DNA of 64,000 nucleotides from Dysgonomonas sp. HDW5A (GCF_011299555.1 NZ_CP049857.1:496001-560000); one strand, 5' to 3'. Shown: positions 9,297 to 18,439, counted from the stretch's first letter. Made by a program: numbers and translations. Notes: generated by a model not told the origin, from the letters alone.

Positions 9297-10163
9297 TTAG
9301 AATGATATATATAATTCGGGATTGATAGGGTTACCCTTATACCAAAGTTCGAATTGTAATGTTGTTTTTTCTGAATTGTCTTTTCCATTACCTACCATGG
9401 CAATAGCTTCCCCGGTTCTGACTTTATCTCCTGTTTTTTTCAAGATCATCGAGACTCCTTTGTAAACAGATATAAATCCGTTTTTATGTTGTAATTGAAG
9501 CATATACCCATTATCGGCATAGCCTGCAAAGACAACGGATCCTTCGAGAGTTGCTACCACACTTTCACCGGCAGTAACAATCTTCACCCCGTAATTCCGC
9601 GAAGGAAGATTAAATTTCCCTGTGATTATACCTTTTACCGGACGAAAGAAAGTAACGCCTTCGGTGGGTGTTGCATCGGAAGTGGAAATAGTTGACAGGT
9701 TGTATTTTTCAGCCTCTTCATACTCTTCCCTGTATTTTCGTTCTTTATCGGTACTTTGTAAAGATTTGTCGGTTTCGGAGATTGTAACAGTATCCACTTT
9801 ATTTTCGGAATCAGGCTGTACTTTTCCTGCAAAAATATCTTTTATATTTTCCAAATATGCCAACTGGTAACTTTGTTGGAGTTCTAACGAATCGACCTGA
9901 ATAGCTGCACGTATTGCCTGTTCTCTAATCTCGGAATCTAAATAACCGGGTAAGTAGTTGCGAATAGGTGTTGATATTATTATCACAGAGGCAATTACCA
10001 TCAAAATAAAAAAGGACGTCAAATACAACATAATACCGTAAAACATCGAAACACGAAGTTTCCACACTTCTTCAAGTGTGTTCTCATTCAATATAGACAA
10101 ACGGTACTTGAAGTGTAGCCGTTTCCAAAAACTATGTCGATTTTTATCTTTTCTTTTTGCCAT
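9297..10163 (-). CDS. LytM/M23-domain protein with lost zinc ligands
   Basis: A 288-residue single-pass protein. A short basic cytosolic N-terminus precedes one membrane helix (about residues 40-65), followed by a linker with helical segments and a C-terminal M23 (LytM) fold at about 175-285. The fold is recognisable from N-Y-G-V-K-I, V-V-A-T-L-E-G-S-V-V-F-A-G, L-Q-H-K-N-G-F-I-S-V-Y and the V-R-T-G-E-A-I-A-M-V-G-N-G strand. The usual zinc ligands are missing: the first His/Asp pair is replaced by N/K, and the final H-x-H is T-L-Q. The protein is therefore probably an inactive activator or scaffold, like the EnvC or NlpD LytM domains, not a peptidase. It begins the dxr-rseP unit. Confidence 0.85.
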   Translation of the reverse strand: MAKRKDKNRHSFWKRLHFKYRLSILNENTLEEVWKLRVSMFYGIMLYLTSFFILMVIASVIIISTPIRNYLPGYLDSEIREQAIRAAIQVDSLELQQSYQLAYLENIKDIFAGKVQPDSENKVDTVTISETDKSLQSTDKERKYREEYEEAEKYNLSTISTSDATPTEGVTFFRPVKGIITGKFNLPSRNYGVKIVTAGESVVATLEGSVVFAGYADNGYMLQLQHKNGFISVYKGVSMILKKTGDKVRTGEAIAMVGNGKDNSEKTTLQFELWYKGNPINPELYISF

Positions 10164-10173
10164 TAAATCATTT

Positions 10174-10212
10174 TAAGGTCTCAGACCTCATTAAAACCTT
10201 ACTTGATTCATT
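10174..10212 (+). repeat. Intergenic palindromic element, copy 2
   Basis: Core AGGTC-TCA-GACCT at 10176-10188, preceded by TTTTA, with a diverged tail CCTTACTTGATTCATTATAC. Its core is identical to the copy at 49489. It lies 12 bases upstream of the LytM gene start, a placement different from the copies found at stop codons. Confidence 0.6.
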
Positions 10213-10407
10213 ATACCTAAGCGTACTAATTCTTTGATATTTCTCACCAAATATAATCAAGCATGCAAATTTAATAAAAGAAATACAGATTGTGGCTTTG
10301 CGTTTTAGTATTTCATTAAAGAAAATTAAATTCGATCATTTTAATTCAACAAATAGGCTATTCGGTAAAATATTTCTATCAGAATCGTTTCTTTAATTTT
10401 TTTTAGC

Positions 10408-10415
10408 TATTTTTG
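10408..10415 (+). promoter_or_regulatory. Bacteroidetes -7 box for spt
   Basis: TATTTTTG matches the TAnnTTTG consensus. It lies 75 bases before the spt ATG, giving a leader of roughly 65-70 bases. No convincing TTTG -33 box was seen at the usual spacing. Confidence 0.5.
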
Positions 10416-10489
10416 CAGCCTGCTTTTTCCAGAAAAAAAGCTTGAAAAAGTGGTTATAATTAATATTTCTATTTATTATAAAGTTATAT

Positions 10490-11701
10490 ATGAGCCTATT
10501 AAGTAATAAGCTATATCGATATGATGCTGCCAGAAACGCTCGCGCTGCAGGTATCTATCCTTATTTCAGAGAAATTCAGAGTGACCAAGACACTGAGGTA
10601 GTTATCAACGGTAGAAAAGTCTTGATGTTTGGCTCAAATGCCTATCTTGGATTGACTAATCACCCCAAAGTTGTAGAAGCTTCAATTGCTGCAACCCGTA
10701 AATACGGGACAGGAATGGCAGGCTCTCGTTTTTTAAACGGAACTTTGGACATTCATGTTCAATTAGAGAAAAAATTAGCCGCATTTGTGGGCAAAGAGGA
10801 TGCATTAGTGTATTCAACCGGCTTTAATGTTAACCAAGGTGTAGTAGGCTGTATTACAGGCCGTGAAGATTACATCATTTGGGATGAACTAGATCATGCT
10901 TCAATAATTGAAGGAAACAGAGCTTCTCTTTCTACGAAATTGAAATTCCGCCACAATGATATGGATTCTTTGGAGAAACAACTCCAAAAATGCGAACCTG
11001 ACAAAGTTAAACTAATTGTGGTTGATGGTGTTTTCAGCATGGAAGGTGATGTTATCAATCTACCAAAAGTTGTAGAGCTATCTAAAAAGTACAATGGTAA
11101 TATTATGATCGATGAAGCTCACGGTTTAGGAGTATTCGGTCGTAACTTCAATGGTAAAGGCGTTCATGACTATTTCGGTCTGACTGACAGCATGGATCTT
11201 ATCATGGGAACTTTTAGTAAATCATTGGCATCTATCGGTGGTTTTATTGCTGCAGAGGAAACAATTATTGATTATCTTCGTCACAATTCACGTCCTTATA
11301 TATTCAGTGCAAGTGTTACTCCGGGAGCTACTGCTGCTGCAAATGCTGCTCTTGATATATTGATGAGTGAACCTGATCGTGTAGAGAATTTGTGGAATAT
11401 CACAAACTATGCATTAGAAGGATTCCGTCAGTTGGGTTGTGAAATAGGACATACCAATAGTCCGATTATTCCTTTATATATACGTGATAATGAAAAAACA
11501 TTCATTATAACCCGTACTTTATTTGAAGAAGGTGTTTTCGTGAATCCGGTAGTATCTCCGGCTGTTGCTCCTAAAGACACGCTTATACGATTCTCATTAA
11601 TGGCTACTCATACAAAAGAACAAGTGGACATTGCTTTAGATAAAATCGGGGCGATATTCAAAAAAATGGGCGTACTCGCAAACAATATGGAAAAAGCTTA
11701 A
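10490..11701 (+). CDS. spt: Serine palmitoyltransferase (alpha-oxoamine synthase)
   Basis: A 403-residue PLP enzyme of the alpha-oxoamine synthase family that condenses serine with a long-chain acyl-CoA in the first step of sphingolipid synthesis. Visible motifs are S-N-A-Y-L-G-L, G-T-G-M-A-G-S-R-F-L-N-G-T, D-E-L-D-H-A-S-I-I-E-G, the PLP aspartate in M-I-D-E-A-H-G-L-G-V-F-G, and the Schiff-base Lys244 in G-T-F-S-K-S-L-A-S-I-G-G-F. The S-K-S-L-A-S-I-G-G-F context resembles bacterial SPT more than 2-amino-3-ketobutyrate ligase or BioF. Sphingolipids are a hallmark of Bacteroidetes. The gene stands alone between a -7 box and a strong terminator. Confidence 0.88.
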   Translation: MSLLSNKLYRYDAARNARAAGIYPYFREIQSDQDTEVVINGRKVLMFGSNAYLGLTNHPKVVEASIAATRKYGTGMAGSRFLNGTLDIHVQLEKKLAAFVGKEDALVYSTGFNVNQGVVGCITGREDYIIWDELDHASIIEGNRASLSTKLKFRHNDMDSLEKQLQKCEPDKVKLIVVDGVFSMEGDVINLPKVVELSKKYNGNIMIDEAHGLGVFGRNFNGKGVHDYFGLTDSMDLIMGTFSKSLASIGGFIAAEETIIDYLRHNSRPYIFSASVTPGATAAANAALDILMSEPDRVENLWNITNYALEGFRQLGCEIGHTNSPIIPLYIRDNEKTFIITRTLFEEGVFVNPVVSPAVAPKDTLIRFSLMATHTKEQVDIALDKIGAIFKKMGVLANNMEKA

Positions 11702-11726
11702 ATTTAAGTTTCCTACATAATAAAAT

Positions 11727-11761
11727 AAAACCCTCTTTCGTTTAAAGATAGAGGGTTTTTA
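11727..11761 (+). terminator. Rho-independent terminator of spt
   Basis: AAAACCCTCT at 11727-11736 pairs perfectly with AGAGGGTTTT at 11750-11759 and runs into T's. It separates spt from the T9SS cargo gene. Confidence 0.85.
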
Positions 11762-11810
11762 TTTTTATATATACGACTAAGCATTCATTAAAAGATCTCA
11801 ATATCAAAAT

Positions 11811-13106
11811 ATGAAGTATTTTCTTACATGTTTATTCTTATTCGCAATTACAATTACATCATCGGCACAATACACAGTATCAGGAGGTATTGGAGAAAAG
11901 CCTTATGAATATACTGACGGACTTGGAGGCACAGGTATTTCTAAAATATACATTTTAAATACTTTCTCGGGAGCTACCATAACGTATACGTCAAATGCAG
12001 CTGTTGTTCGTTTCTACAAATACAGCCGATCTTTATCGGATAAAGTATTAATCCCCTATTCTGATATATCGACAAGTAACAGTGGAAATAATACAACATA
12101 TACAATAACTAATCTGGAAGATTCAAGAGGATATTTCGCAGAGGTAAATGGTGTAAATAATGCTGTAATATGGATAATTGACTACAGTAAGCATCTGCCC
12201 ATATTAAATTCAATCGAACCCTCTGAGGGAGGAGACAGATGCGAATTCCTGAAGTTATTGATAAACAAATCTGATGATCTACCTTATTATGCTACCACCG
12301 GAGGTGAATATTCGGTCATAAGAAAATACACAATAGAATATCCTGATTTTGATGGAACTTCAAAGGAGTTCAAAGAGGTAATCAAGACGATAGGTCCTCG
12401 TGATATTGGTATAGATGCTACAATTGATGCACCACTAAAGGATACTAAATTCACGCTCAGTGGTGATCAGATTGCAAAGCATTTCGGACTGGATATACAT
12501 ATTGACAGTAAAGAATATACGGCAATTGCGGTTAAAGCTTTTATGGATGCAGTGCAAGTGAATAGCAGTGAAGAATCAACCGGCCTGGGAGGTTCTGCTC
12601 CTGCTCAGATTAACTTCTCGGGATATGGCAATGATCCTACCGCCCGCTTCTATACATGGTTTATTTATAATACATCCGATATGGAGAACCCGATAGTTCG
12701 CTATACCGATCAAAATATTCGATATACATTTAATAATGCTGGAACATTTCGGGTTGTATTAGAAGTTGCGGACAGAGGTTCTGTCTGTGCAGATACTGTA
12801 AATGTTCAATTCTCTATTGCTGAATCAGAACTTAAAGTACCGAATATTTTCTCTCCGGATGCAAACAGCGAAGAAGCTAAAGTTTTTAGGGTTACTTACA
12901 AATCGTTAGTTAAATTTAAATGTACGATTTTCAACCGATGGGGGAATAAGCTTTACGAATGGACTGATCCGTCAAAAGGATGGGATGGTAAATACAATGG
13001 TAAATATGTGAATACAGGAGTTTATTTTTATGCGATAGATGCTCTCGGTTCGGAAGGCAAGCATTATAAAATGGCAGGAGATATAAATGTGATACGAAAG
13101 AAGTAA
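11811..13106 (+). CDS. Secreted protein with type B T9SS C-terminal (gliding-motility-associated) domain
   Basis: A 431-residue exported protein. Residues 1-20 are a signal peptide ending S-S-A-Q. The middle (about 20-340) is beta-rich and unrecognised, with a PKD-like stretch T-F-R-V-V-L-E-V-A-D-R. The last ~85 residues form the CHU_C-type domain: V-P-N-I-F-S-P-D, F-N-R-W-G-N-K-L-Y-E-W, G-W-D-G-K-Y-N-G-K and N-T-G-V-Y-F-Y. This domain is the type B sorting signal for the type IX secretion system, which would place the protein outside the cell or on its surface. Its function is unknown. Confidence 0.88.
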   Translation: MKYFLTCLFLFAITITSSAQYTVSGGIGEKPYEYTDGLGGTGISKIYILNTFSGATITYTSNAAVVRFYKYSRSLSDKVLIPYSDISTSNSGNNTTYTITNLEDSRGYFAEVNGVNNAVIWIIDYSKHLPILNSIEPSEGGDRCEFLKLLINKSDDLPYYATTGGEYSVIRKYTIEYPDFDGTSKEFKEVIKTIGPRDIGIDATIDAPLKDTKFTLSGDQIAKHFGLDIHIDSKEYTAIAVKAFMDAVQVNSSEESTGLGGSAPAQINFSGYGNDPTARFYTWFIYNTSDMENPIVRYTDQNIRYTFNNAGTFRVVLEVADRGSVCADTVNVQFSIAESELKVPNIFSPDANSEEAKVFRVTYKSLVKFKCTIFNRWGNKLYEWTDPSKGWDGKYNGKYVNTGVYFYAIDALGSEGKHYKMAGDINVIRKK

Positions 13107-13129
13107 AGACGTAGTATTTAATAGAAACA

Positions 13130-13161
13130 AAAAAGATGAAAGCTTTAACTTTCATCTTTTT
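13130..13161. terminator. Bidirectional terminator
   Basis: AAAAAGATGAAAG at 13130-13142 pairs with CTTTCATCTTTTT at 13149-13161 around a six-base loop. It lies between convergent genes and gives a T-run on either strand. Confidence 0.9.
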
Positions 13162-13167
13162 CTATTT

Positions 13168-14499
13168 TTATAAACCACTGAAACTTACATTTTCAAATAG
13201 GAGCGATGGTATTTGCCGTGAAGAATTTAATGAGAGAGGGTCATTCCCAACTTCTACCAAATTATTCCATAGCTCAAGAATATTTCCTGTTATATTCATT
13301 TCACCGATTGGAGTTGTTACAATTCCATTCTCAATAAAAAAACCTTCTATTCCGAATGAAAAATCGCCTGTGGTACTATTCGTATTTCCTCCATTAAAAC
13401 CTGTTACCCAAATTCCATGATGCATTGTGTTCAATAGCTGAGAATGATTTTTGGAGCCATGTTTCAGTTTCACTATTGATGGAGATGCGATAGTAGGCTG
13501 CGTATTTAATTTAAGGGCATTATAGGAATCAATAAAGTAAGTATTTAAAACTCCTTTATCAATCAATATCTGATCTTTAGTAGCAACACCTTCACCATCG
13601 TACCAACGAGAACCGAATGATCTTCTCTGATGGGGATTATCTATAACGGTAAGTTTATCCGACACAATTTTGTCTCCTAACCTGTTTAATAGGAATGTAT
13701 TTTTTTGCTGAATTGCAGTACCATACATAGCAGAAATAAGTGGAGATACTAATTTCATGGATACCGTATTGTCTAGGAGCAAATTATACTTTCCTGACTT
13801 TATCTTGGTTTGCCCAAGCTTCTGAAAAGCCCTCTTTAGTGCCTTCCGGGCAATCCCCTCGGTTTGCAGATCTGTCCAATATAATTTACTGTCATACCAA
13901 TAAGACTCGGGACGTGCGTCACCTGCGGTTTTGAGTGCAACTTCTGCGGTTAAACTATAAGCTGTATCTTGAATCTCTCCCTCAAATCCGTTACTTGCCA
14001 CCATGTACTCGGCACCGCATCCGTCATCGTAACTGGATACGACTGATACTATACGGTCATCTGTTCCGTAAATCTCCTCAACTGTAGCTTTTGCAACAGC
14101 TAATTTCTGATCGACTGTATAATCAAAAAAAGTAGCATCGAATAAATCTAAATCATCCTCGGAGTTCATCTTATAATAACGATCCATATCGGGCAATTGA
14201 CGACATAAATCGGGAGCTAGGAAGCGTGTCGAAGCAATACCATCTTTGATAAACGCCTCCAATTCGGACTTTTCAAGTCTATTTGTCGAAAGGGTTCCAT
14301 ATCTGCCATCCACATATAATTCTATGTATAACTTATTTTCGGAACTCTGATGCAGCTTATCCAACTGAGTATTTCGATACTCAAAAGAGTTATTATTGGC
14401 TACGGTTAGAGACACTCTGGAAGAAGAACAGCCATTTTTCAAGGCTATTTCCATCGCCCATTGTGCTATATCTTTGTGTTGACGGGTTATAAGTGTCAT
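13168..14499 (-). CDS. tldE: TldE/PmbA-family metalloprotease subunit
   Basis: A 443-residue protein of the TldD/PmbA (U62) family. It has the N-terminal segment with E-Y-R-N-T-Q-L-D-K-L and V-D-G-R-Y-G-T-L-S-T-N and the C-terminal barrel with F-S-F-G-I-E-G-F-F-I-E-N-G and W-N-N-L-V-E-V-G-N-D. It lacks the H-E-x-x-x-H zinc motif, which identifies it as the TldE (PmbA) partner; the catalytic TldD partner is encoded upstream at 17003-18439 on the same strand. The heterodimer degrades unfolded peptides and processes some peptide natural products. Here an NCS2 permease, a DUF5020 gene and a DUF1003 fragment separate the two subunits. Confidence 0.9.
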   Translation of the reverse strand: MTLITRQHKDIAQWAMEIALKNGCSSSRVSLTVANNNSFEYRNTQLDKLHQSSENKLYIELYVDGRYGTLSTNRLEKSELEAFIKDGIASTRFLAPDLCRQLPDMDRYYKMNSEDDLDLFDATFFDYTVDQKLAVAKATVEEIYGTDDRIVSVVSSYDDGCGAEYMVASNGFEGEIQDTAYSLTAEVALKTAGDARPESYWYDSKLYWTDLQTEGIARKALKRAFQKLGQTKIKSGKYNLLLDNTVSMKLVSPLISAMYGTAIQQKNTFLLNRLGDKIVSDKLTVIDNPHQRRSFGSRWYDGEGVATKDQILIDKGVLNTYFIDSYNALKLNTQPTIASPSIVKLKHGSKNHSQLLNTMHHGIWVTGFNGGNTNSTTGDFSFGIEGFFIENGIVTTPIGEMNITGNILELWNNLVEVGNDPLSLNSSRQIPSLLFENVSFSGL

Positions 14500-14551
14500 C
14501 TTTTAGTTGTTTTTAAATAAATAAAGTGCTTTAGTATCTGTATATCTAAAT

Positions 14552-15880
14552 TTACATTTTCTCCCAGATATGGGCAGCGTCAAGTCCTAATTTTATAATG
14601 AACAGAGCTGATAAAACATAAATCATTGTAGAAACATCCTTATATCTTCCCGATAATATTTTAACAAAGAAATAGGTAAGTATACCAAAAACAATACCTT
14701 GTGCAATACTGTATGTAAAAGGCATAAAAATGAGTGTAACGAAAGCCGGTAAAGACTCCGTAATATCATCGAAATTTATTTTAGCTACTGCCGAAATCAT
14801 AAACAGCCCCACAACGATAAGCGCGGGTGATGTTGCCGAAGCAGGTACTATGAGAAACAAGGGGGCAAAAAACAGTGCCAGCACAAACATAAAAGCTGTA
14901 CTTACCGAAGTTAGGCCTGTACGCCCTCCGGCTGCAACCCCTGACGAACTTTCGATGTAGGCTGTAATTGGACTTGTACCCAAAACCGATCCTATAGTTG
15001 TACCTAAAGCATCTGCAAATAATGCTTTTTTCATCTGAGGGAAGTTACCGTCTTTATCTAATAAACCGGTTCTCGAAACTACCCCGATAAGAGTTCCTAC
15101 GGTATCAAAAAGATTTACAAATAAGAATGTAAATACGACTAATGCCATATCGAATGTAAATACTTTATCCCATTGGAATTGAGCAAATGTAGGAGCCAAA
15201 GACGGAGGAAGACTTACCCAATTACCTTCGGGAAAATGAACTATTCCAGCAAAAACACCGCCAATCGTCGCAGCGACTATACCTATCAGAATAGCTCCAT
15301 TTACATTGAGTGCCAACAAAGCTCCCGTAATAACCACTCCTGCCAGTGCAATCCAAACATTCGGATTTGCCATATCTCCCAAAGAAACCAAAGTGGCATC
15401 ATTTCCAACTACTACCCCTGCACTTTTTAATCCGACGAGTGTAATAAATAAACCGACACCTACGGGAATGGCTTCTTTCAAAACCCGAGGGATACTGTTT
15501 ACTATTAATTCCCGAACATTAAAAAAAGTAAGAAGTATAAATATAAGTCCTTCAATGAAAACCGCTGTTAAAGCAAATTGCCACGTATAACCCATCGTGA
15601 GCACAACCGTAAAGGCGAAAAAATTATTAAGCCCCATCCCCGGAGCTTGTGCAACAGGCAGATTGGTAAAAAATGCCATAAAAAGAGTAGCTATAACCGA
15701 ACCTAAAACCGTAGCTGTAAATACTGCAGCCCTATCCATTCCGGTTTCTCCCAAAATATTCGGATTTACAACCAGAATATAAGACATGGTAAGAAAGGTT
15801 ATCAGTCCTGCGAATAATTCGGTACGGACAGTCGTATTATTTTCTTTCAGTTTAAAAATTTTCTCTAACATATTATTCAT
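14552..15880 (-). CDS. NCS2/AzgA-type purine permease
   Basis: A 442-residue inner-membrane transporter, likely for guanine, hypoxanthine or adenine. About 12 hydrophobic segments are evident. Motifs match the AzgA branch: E-L-F-A-G-L-I-T-F-L-T-M-S-Y-I-L-V-V-N-P near the start, A-Q-A-P-G-M-G-L-N-N-F-F-A-F-T-V, L-F-D-T-V-G-T-L-I-G-V, and G-T-S-P-I-T-A-Y-I-E-S-S-S-G-V-A-A-G-G-R-T-G. Start choice is between 15880 and the internal ATG at 15871. It follows the DUF5020 gene by 62 bases, so an outer- and inner-membrane import pair is likely. Confidence 0.92.
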   Translation of the reverse strand: MNNMLEKIFKLKENNTTVRTELFAGLITFLTMSYILVVNPNILGETGMDRAAVFTATVLGSVIATLFMAFFTNLPVAQAPGMGLNNFFAFTVVLTMGYTWQFALTAVFIEGLIFILLTFFNVRELIVNSIPRVLKEAIPVGVGLFITLVGLKSAGVVVGNDATLVSLGDMANPNVWIALAGVVITGALLALNVNGAILIGIVAATIGGVFAGIVHFPEGNWVSLPPSLAPTFAQFQWDKVFTFDMALVVFTFLFVNLFDTVGTLIGVVSRTGLLDKDGNFPQMKKALFADALGTTIGSVLGTSPITAYIESSSGVAAGGRTGLTSVSTAFMFVLALFFAPLFLIVPASATSPALIVVGLFMISAVAKINFDDITESLPAFVTLIFMPFTYSIAQGIVFGILTYFFVKILSGRYKDVSTMIYVLSALFIIKLGLDAAHIWEKM

Positions 15881-15942
15881 TGGGTATATTTATGAAGTAG
15901 ATGAAAGTATTTAATGGTCTTTTAGAGTTATAGAAAGAGACC

Positions 15943-16659
15943 TTAGAAGGTCCATTTACCGGCAATGGTCGGAAATACATACAATTTATTTTTATAGTTT
16001 GAAGTGCCATAAAAATTATTGGTAATTTCTATTTCACTACCAAAAGACAGATTCTGATCTATATTATACCAAAACTGAGGTTCTGTAAGCAGAATAACTT
16101 TTTTACCTCCTTTACCGGATACTCTGTCTTTATTTTCAGTCCAAACATCAATAAACCCGGTTAATGTTACTTTATTATCAAACAAGTTTGTATTCCAGAT
16201 TCCTGTCCATTGCACATCGTGGCTCACTTTATCAAAGGTATTATACTTGTAAGTTAAATAGGTGCTAATAAATACAGATCCAAAAGCATGATCGTACGCT
16301 CCTCCGATCATATAGGCATTAGGTATCGAAAATCCTGAAAAATTGTCACCTCGAACTATCCCACCATTAAATTCGACATGCGGCATAATAGGACTATTAC
16401 CTACTTTTATATTCCTATAAATTTCTAAATAAGCAAGACCAATATTGCCTCTGCTTTGATTGAAATCAATATCGATAAAACCAAAAGTAGATCCCCATTT
16501 ATCGGGTTTAAACATTTGAAATGTTGCCGTAAAGTAATTTCGTGGTGCGACATCATTGTTTAAACTGTGTCTTGGATCGAAGTGCAGTTGAATTTCCTGC
16601 GAATAAGAGATAATAGATACTGCGAATAGAAGTAACGAAAGAAGTAAATGTTTTTTCAT
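15943..16659 (-). CDS. DUF5020 outer-membrane protein, Tsx-like channel
   Basis: A 238-residue protein with a signal peptide (1-20, I-S-Y-S-Q) and a body of alternating strands typical of a small beta-barrel. It ends in an aromatic residue (G-K-W-T-F), the usual outer-membrane insertion signal. The pattern resembles the DUF5020 family, distantly related to nucleoside-specific Tsx channels; this is a recognition from pattern only. The gene for an NCS2 purine permease lies directly downstream in the same direction, which supports a role in nucleobase or nucleoside uptake across the outer membrane. Confidence 0.75.
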   Translation of the reverse strand: MKKHLLLSLLLFAVSIISYSQEIQLHFDPRHSLNNDVAPRNYFTATFQMFKPDKWGSTFGFIDIDFNQSRGNIGLAYLEIYRNIKVGNSPIMPHVEFNGGIVRGDNFSGFSIPNAYMIGGAYDHAFGSVFISTYLTYKYNTFDKVSHDVQWTGIWNTNLFDNKVTLTGFIDVWTENKDRVSGKGGKKVILLTEPQFWYNIDQNLSFGSEIEITNNFYGTSNYKNKLYVFPTIAGKWTF

Positions 16660-16754
16660 AGAGTTCTTTGCTCAATAAATTATTAAACGTGTATTATTTA
16701 GACAGAATAAATTATTTACTAAAGTTATAAAGAGTTATCAATCTCAGATTGATA

Positions 16755-16982
16755 CTAGAATTGGTTGTTCTTATTATTTTTTTCAACCTGTGCCAATATA
16801 TCATTCATCATCTCAATCTGAATCTTTTGAATTTCGATGAGCTCCTGCTGTTGATATATCATCAGGTGATCTATCTTTTCATGCAAAGTGCGAACTTCCA
16901 ATTCCGATTTCAGATTAATCATATAATCTTTCTTTGAGCGATCGCGATCTTTTTCTTCCTGACGATTCTGACTCATCATCAT
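16755..16982 (-). CDS. DUF1003-family C-terminal fragment
   Basis: A 75-residue cytoplasmic, charged, helical protein beginning M-M-M-S-Q-N-R-Q. It closely resembles the cytoplasmic tail of DUF1003 membrane proteins (S-Q-N-R-Q-x-x-K-D-R, then D-Y-x-x-N-L-K-x-E, then L-H-E-K-I-D-x-L). Those proteins normally carry two membrane helices just before this point; here they are absent and only 20 bases separate the ATG from the tldD stop. It is either a 5'-truncated remnant or a tail-only protein that is still made. The start shown uses the first of three consecutive ATGs. Confidence 0.65.
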   Translation of the reverse strand: MMMSQNRQEEKDRDRSKKDYMINLKSELEVRTLHEKIDHLMIYQQQELIEIQKIQIEMMNDILAQVEKNNKNNQF

Positions 16983-17002
16983 TATTAGAAGTTTAGTTAA
17001 GT

Positions 17003-18439
17003 CTACTCTCCTCCTACAGTCAACTTACTCACCAACACCGAAGGCAGCCCTTGTCCTACTGGAACACTTTGTCCATCCTTTCCACACGTCCACGAACTTT
17101 CGTCAATCTTCAGATTATTACCGACCATAGTTATATCAGCTAAGGCTTTAGGCCCGTTGCCTATAATATTTATATCTTTTATCGGCTGGGTTAATTTTCC
17201 GTTTTCTATTAAATAGCCGGTTTTCACATAAAATGTAAAATCACCTGCACCGATCTGTACTTGACCGTTACTAAAGTTATCAACATAAACACCTTGCTTT
17301 ACGCTGGCAATCATCTCCTCATTGGTCATATTGCCCGATTCCATATAGGTCACACGCATGCGTGGCATAGGTACATGACGGAACGACTGACGTCTTCCAT
17401 TTCCGGTAGGTTTTACACCATAGTATTTTGCACTGATTCTATCGTGTAAATAGCTTTCAAGAATACCGTTTCTTACGATATATGTCTTTTGGCTTTCGAC
17501 ACCTTCGTCATCAAAATTAATTGCACCTCTGGCATACTCTATAGTACCATCATCAACTACATTTATATTGGAGTTACAGATTGATTTCCCTAACAAATCG
17601 GAAAATATAGAAACATTCTTACGATTAAAATCGGCTTCAAAAGCATGTCCTATTGCCTCATGCAGTAATATCCCCGAACCTCCTGCACCCATGACAACAG
17701 GCATTTCGCCTCCTTTAGGTTTTACGGCATCAAACATAAGGGCTGTTTGCGAAACTGCTTCATTAGCCAATGTTTCCAGTAAACCATCATTTAAGAACTC
17801 AAAGCCTTTACGGTAAGCACGTGATGCAAAACCATTCTCGATCTTCCCGTTTTGTTCCATCGTACATCCTCCGTACATTATCGCCATAGGGCGGTAATCC
17901 CATGAAAGAATACCTTCGGAATTAAAGAATAATATATAGGAAGTGGAATGATTCAGACTAACCGAAGCTTTTATCACTCGGGGATCAAGTTCAAATATGC
18001 GGGCATTAAGCTTTTCTATAAATTCTTTTTTCTCATTTACCGAGACATCCTGCCAAGACTTATTTATTTTATAGTAATTTGTAAAATGCGTTTCGGTTAT
18101 ATTTATTGAAGTGCTTTGTTTTAAAGTATGTGCTATTCCGGCTGCGGTCTTTGCAGCTTTCAGCATATCCGCAAGCGTTGTATTTTCGACATAGGCATAG
18201 CCTGTTTGCTCTCCTACAACCACTCTCACACCTACTCCATAATCTATGTTGGAAGAGGTTCTGTTTACCTCTCCATCGCGAAGAGAGATGCTACTATTGA
18301 TGGTATGTTCAAAATAAAGATCTGCATAATCTCCTCCTTTTGCCAGAGCTTCATTTAACACTTTCTGAAGATCTTCTGTCGTAACACGAAAATGAGCTAA
18401 AACATCATATATATTTACATCTGCACCCAATCCTATCAT
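17003..18439 (-). CDS. tldD: TldD metalloprotease, catalytic subunit
   Basis: A 478-residue zinc protease subunit. The diagnostic motif H-E-A-I-G-H-A-F-E-A-D lies near residue 262, giving H-E-x-x-x-H and the downstream acidic ligand. The N-terminal domain contains Y-A-D-L-Y-F-E and I-S-L-R-D-G-E-V; the C-terminal region ends with G-K-D-G-Q-S-V-P-V-G-Q-G-L-P. It pairs with TldE encoded at 13168-14499. An in-frame stop immediately precedes the chosen ATG, so no longer start exists. Confidence 0.94.
   Translation of the reverse strand: MIGLGADVNIYDVLAHFRVTTEDLQKVLNEALAKGGDYADLYFEHTINSSISLRDGEVNRTSSNIDYGVGVRVVVGEQTGYAYVENTTLADMLKAAKTAAGIAHTLKQSTSINITETHFTNYYKINKSWQDVSVNEKKEFIEKLNARIFELDPRVIKASVSLNHSTSYILFFNSEGILSWDYRPMAIMYGGCTMEQNGKIENGFASRAYRKGFEFLNDGLLETLANEAVSQTALMFDAVKPKGGEMPVVMGAGGSGILLHEAIGHAFEADFNRKNVSIFSDLLGKSICNSNINVVDDGTIEYARGAINFDDEGVESQKTYIVRNGILESYLHDRISAKYYGVKPTGNGRRQSFRHVPMPRMRVTYMESGNMTNEEMIASVKQGVYVDNFSNGQVQIGAGDFTFYVKTGYLIENGKLTQPIKDINIIGNGPKALADITMVGNNLKIDESSWTCGKDGQSVPVGQGLPSVLVSKLTVGGE

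Larger units (their letters stand above)
10164..10489. other. Divergent intergenic region between LytM gene and spt
   Basis: This 326-base AT-rich spacer separates divergent genes. It contains one copy of the AGGTC palindrome near the LytM start and a -7 box for spt at 10408-10415. No open frame or RNA gene was recognised in it. Confidence 0.6.
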
